From: Calothrix parasitica NIES-267
GTDB lineage: Bacteria > Cyanobacteriota > Cyanobacteriia > Cyanobacteriales > Nostocaceae
Assembly: GCF_002368095.1 (NCBI RefSeq)
Contig: NZ_AP018227.1
Location: forward strand, 2,522,598-2,586,597
Direction: 5' to 3'
Length of the DNA: 64,000 bases
Shown: in pieces, positions 9,355 through 17,700 of the stretch
Position numbering within the stretch: position 1 is the stretch's first letter
Layout: every line of letters begins with the position of its first letter
The notes under the pieces: generated by a model
The model's database searches: none
What the model saw: the letters and a program-made list of their open reading frames with translations, nothing else
Told to the model about the DNA's origin: nothing
Translations under genes and position numbers: made by a program

Positions 9355-9420
9355 GGGTAGCTAATTACATCAATAATCTATTGGATAAGATTGTAATCTA
9401 CGCTTTGTCTTTTGGGTAAT

Positions 9421-9540
9421 CGGGAATTGGGGAGATGGGGAGATGGGGGGATGGGGGGATGGGGAGATAGGGAGACAAGGGGATGGGGAGATGGGGGGAT
9501 GGGGAGATGGGGGGATGGGGAGATAGGGAGATAGGGAGAC
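9421..9540. repeat. GGGGAGAT octamer repeat block
   Basis: About fourteen copies of GGGGAGAT with GGGGGGAT and AGGGAGAC variants. An open frame across it (9378-9566) is low-complexity and not a gene. With the ATTACTC block next to it, it forms the left arm of the inverted repeat around the amt gene. Confidence 0.9.
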
Positions 9541-9550
9541 AAGGAGACAA

Positions 9551-9698
9551 ATAGATAAGGGAGCAAGATGCTCCCACTACTTGTTACTCATTACTCATTA
9601 CTCATTACTCATTACTCATTACTCATTACTCATTACCCATTACTCATTACCCATTACTCATTACCCATTACTCATTACCCATTACTCATTACTCAATT
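9551..9698. repeat. Left inverted-repeat arm: hairpin plus ATTACTC heptamers
   Basis: GATAAGGGAGCAAGATGCTC at 9554-9573, with the palindrome GGGAGC...GCTCCC at 9559-9575, is followed by about sixteen ATTACTC/ATTACCC heptamers up to the amt stop codon. The reverse complement of the same arrangement lies at 11397-11484 on the other side of amt. Confidence 0.9.
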
Positions 9699-11072
9699 TC
9701 ACTTTCTTCCAAGATTAATTTTGTCTGTATACTCAGAATTGTAGGCTTCTTCACCGTGTTCGCTGATGTCCATTCCTTGCAGTTCGGCGTTTTCTTGGAC
9801 TCGCAATCCGACGGTGCTTTCAACTACTTTCAAGATTATCCAGGTACCAAATCCGGCGATAAAATAGGTCACCATGATAGCTGCTAGTTCTAGAAGTAGT
9901 TCGTCAGGATTGCCGAATAATAATCCATTTCTCCCAGATGGATTAACCGCTCTGCTAGCAAAGATACCTGTCAAAATTGCTCCTACAGTACCACCTACAC
10001 CGTGTATGGGGAACGTATCTAAAGCATCATCAACCTGTATTTTATGCTTGAGGCTGACTGCGTAAAAGCAAATAAAAGTGGTGATGCTACCAATTAAGAT
10101 TGCTGCGATGGGTGTAACAAATCCTGCTGCTGGAGTAATCCCCACTAAGCCTGAAACGCTCCCTGTTGCTACACCTACTGCTGTGGACTTACCGCGCAAT
10201 ACTCTTTCTAAAATCAACCATGTCAAAGCCCCTGCGGCTGCACTAGTATTAGTATTAACAAAAGCTACCACCGCTAAATTATTAGCTTCTAAAGCGCTAC
10301 CTGCATTAAAGCCAAACCAGCCAAACCACAATAAACCAGCACCGAGCAAAATAAAGGGTACGTTATGCGGTGGACTTAATTTATCGGGAAAAGTTTTGCG
10401 GGGTTTTAAATATGTCGCTGCGACCAAAGCAGATACTCCCGAACTAATATGTACGACAGTACCTCCAGCAAAATCTAATGCACCCCAACCACCAGATAAA
10501 CTTAGTAATCCTCCGACACCCCAAACCATATGAGCGATAGGAGAATAGATAAAAAATGACCACAAAACCACAAATACTGAGTATCCGGTGAAACTCATCC
10601 GCTCTGCGATAGCACCGGAAATCAAAGCTGGAGCGATTATGGCAAACATTCCTTGATAAGCCATAAATGCTAAATGGGGGATTTGCGATGCATACTCGCT
10701 CGGTTGTAAACCAACATTATTTAAACCCAGCCATTCAAATCCACCAAAAAACGCGTTACCGGGTGAAAAAGCAAAACTGTAGCCCCACAAAACCCAAGTT
10801 ACACCGATAATCGCCATTGTGACGAAGCTCATCATCAATGTATTTAAGACATTACGGGTGCGGACAAATCCACCATAGAAAAAAGCAAGTCCCGGTGTCA
10901 TCAGCAACACCAAAGCCGAGCAGATTAATATAAATGCGATAGAACCACTAGTAGAACCACCATTAATAACAGGTGGAAAACTTGGCGATCGCGTTTGAGC
11001 AAAAGCATTATCTACAGTTCCACTCAAGAAAAGCAGAGATATAGATATTATCAATGTAATTTTTTTCAACAC
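9699..11072 (-). CDS. amt: Ammonium transporter (Amt family)
   Basis: A 457-residue channel for ammonium uptake in the cytoplasmic membrane. Residues 1-26 look like a cleaved signal sequence (ending AFAQ), followed by 11 expected membrane helices. The two pore histidines are visible, His208 in GGTVVHISSG and His357 in FPIHGVGGTVG, as well as the family motifs GFVRTRNVLNT and WFGFNAGSA. The C-terminal regulatory tail (GLRVQENAELQGMDISEHGEEAY) is intact; in Amt/GlnK systems this is where PII proteins dock. It is only distantly similar to the second amt at 27540-29147. No clear NtcA site lies upstream; the nearest candidate (GTA-N8-TTA at 11303) lacks a matching -10. The gene is framed by long inverted repeats. 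Confidence 0.95.
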   Translation of the reverse strand: MLKKITLIISISLLFLSGTVDNAFAQTRSPSFPPVINGGSTSGSIAFILICSALVLLMTPGLAFFYGGFVRTRNVLNTLMMSFVTMAIIGVTWVLWGYSFAFSPGNAFFGGFEWLGLNNVGLQPSEYASQIPHLAFMAYQGMFAIIAPALISGAIAERMSFTGYSVFVVLWSFFIYSPIAHMVWGVGGLLSLSGGWGALDFAGGTVVHISSGVSALVAATYLKPRKTFPDKLSPPHNVPFILLGAGLLWFGWFGFNAGSALEANNLAVVAFVNTNTSAAAGALTWLILERVLRGKSTAVGVATGSVSGLVGITPAAGFVTPIAAILIGSITTFICFYAVSLKHKIQVDDALDTFPIHGVGGTVGAILTGIFASRAVNPSGRNGLLFGNPDELLLELAAIMVTYFIAGFGTWIILKVVESTVGLRVQENAELQGMDISEHGEEAYNSEYTDKINLGRK

Positions 11073-11547
11073 TTTTTATTGTCCTTATGCGCCGACTATT
11101 TCTAAGGAAGGTAAATAGATGCGATTATTTCTTGGTATCAAGAATTCTCTAATAATTTAAAAGCTGGAAATAGAACGCAGAGAGTCACAGTTATAGAAAA
11201 ATAAATCTCAAATATTTAAGAGAATTATTGGTTGTAGAGTTAGAAAAGATTACCAGAAATTATGTAAATGTAATCCCGATTTTAATTGTGAAGAAAAAAA
11301 CAGTATGTTGCTGTTAAGCTTTTGAAAAAAATTATTTTGTTTGGAACCTACAGAAAAAATTAGGAATAGGGAATTGGCCATGGTAAATAGTTAGGAGTAA
11401 TGAGTAATGAGTAATAAGTAATGAGTAATGAGTAATGAGTAATGAGTAATAAGTAGTGGGAGCATCTTGCTCCCTTATCTCCCCATCTCCCCATCTCCCC
11501 ATCCCCCCATCTCCCCATTCCCTGTTCCCTTCTTCCCTTAAAAATTA
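11073..11547. other. Divergent intergenic region between amt and the antiporter
   Basis: The amt-proximal part (11073-11390) is AT-rich without recognised structure. The antiporter-proximal part (11397-11516) is the right inverted-repeat arm. No gene seen. Confidence 0.6.
11397..11516. repeat. Right inverted-repeat arm: GAGTAAT heptamers, hairpin, CTCCCCAT octamers
   Basis: About eight GAGTAAT heptamers are followed by GTAGTGGGAGCATCTTGCTC (11454-11473; palindrome 11458-11474) and about five ATCTCCCC units. It is the reverse complement, in the same order, of the block at 9421-9698. One difference in the unique part is TTGTTACTC on the left versus the complement of TTATTACTC on the right. Confidence 0.9.
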
Positions 11548-13161
11548 ATGCTAAAAAGTTTTATTTTAATTTTACTTATCGGCTTTTTCGTCGGACAAAT
11601 TGCTGGACGGTTGAAGATTCCTGCATTGGTGGGAATGGTTCTAGTAGGAATTATTCTCGGACCTCAAGTTGCTGACTTAATCGACCCTAATGTGCTTGCT
11701 GCTTCTGCTGCTTTGCGAACGATTGCTGTGATGGTGATTTTGATGAAAGCTGGTTTGGGTTTAGACCGGGAAAAGCTGATGCAGCAGGGAAGTGTTGCGT
11801 TAAGGCTGGGGTTTTTACCTGCGACTTGCGAAGCTTTAATTATTGCTTTGGCTGCAATGTGGATTTTGAAGTTTGATTTTGCAACTGGATTATTATTAGG
11901 CTGTATTATCGGAGCGGAATCTCCTGCGGTAATTGTACCGGGAATGCTGCGATTAAAAAGTCTGGGTTGGGGAGTTAATAAGGGAATTCCCGATGCGATA
12001 CTTACGGGGAGTGCTTTGTCGGATGTTTTACTATTACTAGTTTTTAGTTTATTACTGAATTTTTTGGGACAGGGAACAACTGGTTTAATATTACCTTTTG
12101 GTTTAACTATAAACGCGTTTTTACTGCTTCCGATTCAGATTATTTGTCAAATTATTCTCGGGATAGTTATAGGTTTAATCGCAGCAAAATTATTAGTTTT
12201 ATTACTAACAAAACAGAAGTGGACTCAAAATACAGTACAAGATACTTTAGTTACGGCAACTTTTGCATTATTGCTAGTAGTTTTAGCAGAGAGTTTACCA
12301 ATTTTCTCTGGTTATTTAGCTGTGATGGTAACGGGTTTTTTTCTCATTGAATTCGATGCTCCCCTAGCTAGAAAATTACGTTCGGGTTTTGATAGTTTGT
12401 GGACGGTAGCACAAATCATTTTATTTGTATTGCTAGGAGCGAGCATTCAAATACAGGTTCTGGAAAATATTTTTGTTCCAGGATTAATTATTCTTGCACT
12501 TGGAACCTTGATAGGAAGAGCTTGCGGATGGTATTTATCAACGTTAGGGAGTAACTGGAACTGGAGAGAACGGTTATTTTTATTATCTGGTAATTCAGCT
12601 AAAGCCACGGTTCAAGCAGCGATTGGAGCGATTCCCTTAGCACAAGGAATTGAAGGGGGAGAAACAATATTAGCAATAGCGGCTTTATCTATTTTAGTCA
12701 CAGCACCTCTGGGAGCTTGGGCAATTCCGACTTTTGCGCCAAAGTTATTAGAAAGGGGTGAGGTAGACCCCACTAAGGTCGGAGTTACCCGTTCTATTAT
12801 TCTGCTGGCTGCTGTAGATACTTCCCCTGTAGCGACTCAAGTATTAACAAAAGCTGCCGATATAGCCCGTCGTGGTGATGCTTCTGTGATTGTATTGCAT
12901 GTAGTTCAAGAAGATAATCCTCAAAAATTAGAGCTTCTCAAATCAACTTCTCAAAGACTTTTAGCAGATATTCGCTATCAATTCGTTACAGTTAAGGGTT
13001 CGATACCAGAGGAAATTATTCGCGTTGCTGGGGATTATCAAACTACAGATATTGTTATGGGTAAACCTAGATATCAGTCCCCGGATGAGATTGTAGCGGG
13101 TTCTGTCTCAAAAGCTGTATTGAAATCGAGTTCGATTCCTGTAACTTTAGTTAACTCTTAA
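11548..13161 (+). CDS. Cation/proton antiporter (CPA type) with C-terminal Usp domain
   Basis: A 537-residue protein. Residues 1 to about 395 hold 11-13 hydrophobic segments of a Na+(K+)/H+ exchanger domain, starting with VGQIAGRLKIPALVGMVLVGIILGP, a hallmark of the family. Residues about 410-537 form a universal-stress-protein-like domain (RSIILLAAVDTSPVATQVLTKAA... GSVSKAVLKSSSIPVTLV). The Usp part resembles nucleotide-binding Usp folds, and such fusions are thought to regulate transport. The transported ion cannot be told from sequence. A 67-bp dispersed repeat begins at the last base of the stop codon (13161). Confidence 0.85.
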   Translation: MLKSFILILLIGFFVGQIAGRLKIPALVGMVLVGIILGPQVADLIDPNVLAASAALRTIAVMVILMKAGLGLDREKLMQQGSVALRLGFLPATCEALIIALAAMWILKFDFATGLLLGCIIGAESPAVIVPGMLRLKSLGWGVNKGIPDAILTGSALSDVLLLLVFSLLLNFLGQGTTGLILPFGLTINAFLLLPIQIICQIILGIVIGLIAAKLLVLLLTKQKWTQNTVQDTLVTATFALLLVVLAESLPIFSGYLAVMVTGFFLIEFDAPLARKLRSGFDSLWTVAQIILFVLLGASIQIQVLENIFVPGLIILALGTLIGRACGWYLSTLGSNWNWRERLFLLSGNSAKATVQAAIGAIPLAQGIEGGETILAIAALSILVTAPLGAWAIPTFAPKLLERGEVDPTKVGVTRSIILLAAVDTSPVATQVLTKAADIARRGDASVIVLHVVQEDNPQKLELLKSTSQRLLADIRYQFVTVKGSIPEEIIRVAGDYQTTDIVMGKPRYQSPDEIVAGSVSKAVLKSSSIPVTLVNS

Positions 13162-13227
13162 GAAACCCGGAATAAGTCATGAAAGTATTATTATCTTGTT
13201 ATGAAATTAGAAAGAAACCGGGTTTCT
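13161..13227. repeat. AGAAACCCGG...CCGGGTTTCT dispersed element (copy 2)
   Basis: AGAAACCCGG (13161-13170) and AGAAACCGGGTTTCT (13213-13227) bracket a core containing TATTATCTTGTTATGAAA, similar to copy 1. The left end has lost its distal half (AATAAG instead of GTTTCT). The element abuts the antiporter stop codon. Confidence 0.8.
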
Positions 13228-13267
13228 GGAACTAGTGCAAAATATAAGTTACTACAAACTTTTAAAT

Positions 13268-14698
13268 CTATAAAATAGGTAGCTCTATTCTAAATTCTGT
13301 TCCCTTACCCAGAGTAGAATTACAACTTAATTTACCATTGTGAGTTTCTTCGATGATTTGTTTAGCAATAGCAAGTCCTAATCCCGTACCTTTACCAACT
13401 CCCTTTGTTGTAAAAAGATTATCAAAAACACGTTTTTTAACTGATTCGGGCATACCAGAAGCATTATCTTTAATACTAAATAATACTGTATCAGCATCTT
13501 TACAAACTTCTGTTTTAATAGTTATTTTATAAGGATTAGCTTCTATCTCACTAAAATTTTTTCCTTGGCTAACTGTGTCTACAGCATCAATAGCATTAGC
13601 AATAATATTCATAAAGACTTGATTTAATTGCCCTAAAAAGCACTTTATTAATGGAAGTTCGCCGTATTCTTTAATAATTTCAATTGCAGGACGCTTATCG
13701 TTAGCTTTAAGACGGTATTTTAAAATTAATATTGTGCTATTAATTCCTTCATGAATATTACAGGCTACTTTTTCAGATGTATCTGCTCTGGAGAATGTAC
13801 GGAGACTATTACTAATATTGGTAATGCGTTCTGTTGCTAATGTCATTGAATTTAACAACTTTGGTAAATCTCCGCTGAGATATTCTAAGTCAATATCTTC
13901 AGCATGTTCGTTAACTTCCTCTTTAGGATTAGGATAATTTTCTTGGTAGCATTCTATGTGAGCGAATAAATCTTGAATATATTCTTCTGCATTACGAATA
14001 CTACCTTTAAGAAATCCTATCGGGTTATTAACTTCGTGCGCGACTCCAGCTACTAAATTACCCAAGGTTGCCATTTTTTCGTTTTGCACCATTTGTAATT
14101 GAGCTTGTTGTAGCTTATTTAATATTTCATCTAATTCTGAAGTTCGCTGTTCTAAAGCAATTACATCTCTATAACCTCTTAAAGCTGTAATAGTTGTAGT
14201 AATCAATCTATGACGATTGAGGTCAACTTTGAGTTTATAGTCATTAATATCATAGTTAATAATGACAGACTCTTCTGGTGCTTCTCCCGGTTGTCCGGTA
14301 CGCAAAATGATTCTTACTAGCTTATTTCTAAGTTCTTCACGAATATATTTGACTACTTTTAAACCAGCGTCGTTACTTTCCATAACTACATCTAGAAGAA
14401 TAAAAGCTGTGTCGGGATGTTGTTTAATTAATTCAATAGCTTCTTTTCCCGAATAAGCAGAAATTAAGCAAACTGGTTTATCGTCAAAGGTGAAATCTTG
14501 TAATACTAATTGAGTAGCTTGGTGAACGGTCTTTTCATCATCTACAATCATTACTTTCCAAGATTTATTGTCTGTTGTCTCTAAAGACGATTCTGTGTCA
14601 TCTTCGATAAATAAAATATCTTCGTCTTCGTCTTCGTCTTCTTCGAGTAAGATTATTTCATCTTCCTCTAATTTAATTTCGTCGTTGTTTAAAATCAT
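13268..14698 (-). CDS. Receiver domain-histidine kinase hybrid
   Basis: A 476-residue cytosolic signalling protein. An acidic N-terminal tail (residues 1-45, largely Glu/Asp) precedes a receiver domain (about 47-175) with phosphoacceptor Asp103 (FILLDVVM) and acidic pair Asp53/Asp54. A coiled coil (about 180-208) leads to the HisKA domain with His221 (GVAHEVNNPIGF), then the HATPase domain with N box (IIANAIDAV), DNASGMPE and GKGTGLGLAIAKQ. The kinase core is nearly the same as the C-terminus of the giant kinase at 21342, including EKMATLGNLVAGVAHEVNN and the ADTSEKVACNIHEG segment. It lies 45 bp after the giant kinase at 14744 on the same strand, so it probably belongs to one phosphorelay and one transcript. 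Input signal unknown. Confidence 0.9.
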   Translation of the reverse strand: MILNNDEIKLEEDEIILLEEDEDEDEDILFIEDDTESSLETTDNKSWKVMIVDDEKTVHQATQLVLQDFTFDDKPVCLISAYSGKEAIELIKQHPDTAFILLDVVMESNDAGLKVVKYIREELRNKLVRIILRTGQPGEAPEESVIINYDINDYKLKVDLNRHRLITTTITALRGYRDVIALEQRTSELDEILNKLQQAQLQMVQNEKMATLGNLVAGVAHEVNNPIGFLKGSIRNAEEYIQDLFAHIECYQENYPNPKEEVNEHAEDIDLEYLSGDLPKLLNSMTLATERITNISNSLRTFSRADTSEKVACNIHEGINSTILILKYRLKANDKRPAIEIIKEYGELPLIKCFLGQLNQVFMNIIANAIDAVDTVSQGKNFSEIEANPYKITIKTEVCKDADTVLFSIKDNASGMPESVKKRVFDNLFTTKGVGKGTGLGLAIAKQIIEETHNGKLSCNSTLGKGTEFRIELPIL

Positions 14699-14743
14699 AA
14701 ATCAAGATAATTATGAATAGGGATGAACAATGAAAAAATATGT

Positions 14744-17700
14744 TTAGTCAATGATTGAAGGAAGTATAAACATAAATTTAGTACCTTTTCCAATCTGGGA
14801 ATCGATATCCAAACTTCCCTGTAATTTATGGGTAATCAAATTATAAACAATATGTAAACCCAAACCGGTTCCACCTTGATTTCTTTTTGTGGTAAAGAAA
14901 GGTTCAAAAATCTTACTCAAGTTTTCTTCAGGTATACCACAGCCATCATCGCTATAGATAAGTTTTATCTTCTCATCTGATGCAATAATTTCAAAATTTA
15001 ACTGTCCTTGTTTCTGTTCGGGATAAGCATGAATCAAGGAATTCATAACTAAATTAGTTACTACTTGAGCTAAGGAACCAGCATAAGTTCTGATAGTAGG
15101 ATTTTCTCCCTTAACTGTTATTTCGTGGGGAGATTGTTTGAGTTCGGTACCCAGACTGAGTAATACTTCTTGGATATATTCTTTAATTCCAAACTCGCGT
15201 AATTCTAAATTAGTTTGGTCTACTGCAACTTGTTTGAAACTATTAACTAATTCCCCCGCTCTATGCAAATTCTGTACCAGCAAATTACTACTTTCTTGAG
15301 CAGTTTTGAGATAGCTATTTAATACGGAACGTTTTAATTGTCCTGCTTCAATATTGTTGACGAAATCTTCGGTTCTAGCAGCTAAATTAGAAGCGACAGT
15401 GATACTGGTACCTACGGGAGTATTGATTTCGTGAGCAACTCCTGCAACTAAACCACCTAAAGCTGCCATTTTTTCTGATTCGACTAACTTGTTCTGAGTT
15501 GCTTTGAGTTGTTCTAAGGTTTGGGAAAGTTCTTTGGTTCGCTGCTGTACTTTTTGTTCTAAATTGTTGTATAAACGTGCATTCTCTAAAGATATTGCTG
15601 CTTGGGTACAAAGAAACTCCAGCATGACAATACGGTCTTTTGTAAACACACCGCTAGTTAATTTATTTTTCAGGTACAAAATACCGATTATATTTCCCTG
15701 GTTGAGAAGTGGTAAACACAGGATACTTTTCGGTTGCTTTTCGAGTAAATATTTATCGATTACTGGTAATTCTGTATTTAAATCCTCAATTAATACCATT
15801 TCTTGAGTATTTTTGACGTACTGTATCAAGGTCGTTGGTAAATTAGGATTGTTTTCCAAAGCTTGATAACAAAGCTCGGTTTCTTCGGGTGTCGCAATGG
15901 CTTCGACATACCATTGTAAATTGCTATTTGGTAATATTAAAGCACAACGCGAAGCACCAGAGTTTTGCAAAATAATCTGGGTGAATTGAGTTAATAACTG
16001 ATTGAGTTCGATAGTTCTTGAAAGGGTTTGAGAAATTTTGAGGATACTAGCAAAATCTAAAAATGTATTAACATTTGTACCTGTAGAATTAATTGTTGAT
16101 TTGGAATTGTGAATCGAGACATTTGGTGTGGTTATTTTGGATAAGCTGTCTGTGAAATTTCCAGCTTGCGTCTCTTGCTGTAATATTGGTTGGAGTAATT
16201 CTGGGTAGCTTTTTTCTAAGTCGTCGGTTTTGGCTTTGGCTCCCCAACGAGCATAGCAGTAGTAAGCTTGTTGCATGTAGGTTGCAGCGATTGTTTGCTT
16301 TTCCCACTCCAGATAGAATTTTGCTGCTAGTTCGTTAGCTAGTCCTTCTTCTTGAACGTATTCGTTTTCTTTTGCTCCTGATATTGCTTTTTCGTATAGC
16401 TCGATTGCTGTTATTTTTTCATCTAAAATCCGATGCTTTTCTGCTTCTACTAAATCTAATTTATGCTGAAAATTCATTGGTGCGTATTTTGACCAATGCT
16501 GCATCTTTTCTTGATTAGCTTTAATCTTATTCAGAATAGCTTCCAGATTTACATCTATAACTTGATAAGTGGCTAATTGTATCAAAGAATCATAAAAGTA
16601 GAATACAGGAACTACTAGATTTCCCGTAACTCCCATTAAATATTTTTCCGCTTCAGCAGCATATTTTAAAGCTTGCTCAAAATTTCCAAACAAATAATTA
16701 AGAGTCAGTTGATTAAAGTAGACATAATATATTGTTGTTGCATCATTTCCTTGCTGATGTACTGGCAGCATTTCCTCTTGATTGTAAACTTCACCAGTAA
16801 GTTTGTAGGGGCTTTCAACTTGAGTTAATAAGTTTGTAATTGCCTGCTGCAATTGCTGACTTACATAAATATTATTTGTCTGTTTAAATTGATATAAGAA
16901 CTGATTGTAATTATCAATCTTTTGATTTACTTCTAAGAGATTATTGCCACTTAAATAGGAATGATAAATATAAATGTTTGTGGCTAAAGCAGCGAATTTG
17001 ACATCTCCAGTTTCCAATCCAATTGAGTAAGATGATTGTAATGATGCTAAAGTTTCTCTAACATGTTCTCGATAATGTCTGACATCAGCATTCACTAGAA
17101 AAATGGTTCCAGCTTGAATTTCTTTACTGTTGAAACGTTCTAATAAAGAGAGTGCTAATTGACCAAATTGATAACCCGTTTCAATATCTCCTACAATTCC
17201 GCATAAAATAAGTGCCCAAGAGCCATATCCGGAAGCCGATATGGGTGAATTACCATATGTCATTGATAGGTTAACTTGCTCCATTACTAATAAAGCTAAT
17301 AATTGAGGAGCAGCTTGATAAGCACAGGGAAATACACAATTAAGAATTCTCAGAGCTGCTATTTTCGAGTCGTCGCTCATCACGGGAATATCAACTAGCT
17401 CTAAAGGGTTTCTTCCGGCTAAATTAGCGAAGGTTTTTGCCATCCCAGCTTCAATATCTGACTGAGTTGGTGCTTCCGGAAAATCAATACCTAAAAGTTT
17501 AAGAACTTGAAATCCAGTGTCGATGGCTTCTAAATATTGATTTTGTGCCATATGTGCTTGGATTTCGACTTCATATACTTTGATTCTATCTAAAAGCGTT
17601 TTAGCAGAATTATGTATTTCCTTAACCAGTTGATTCATTTCCTCGAATTTGGTGGTGAGGTAGGCTGCTTCTACTGCTTCTTGGTAAAGTCTTAACGTTA

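Noticed and set aside
9378-9566. 62-residue proline/serine-rich frame
   Set aside because: It is the translation of the GGGGAGAT tandem repeat.
11303-11316. NtcA box upstream of the amt gene at 9699
   Set aside because: GTATGTTGCTGTTA has one half-site changed and no -10 element at the expected 22-base distance.
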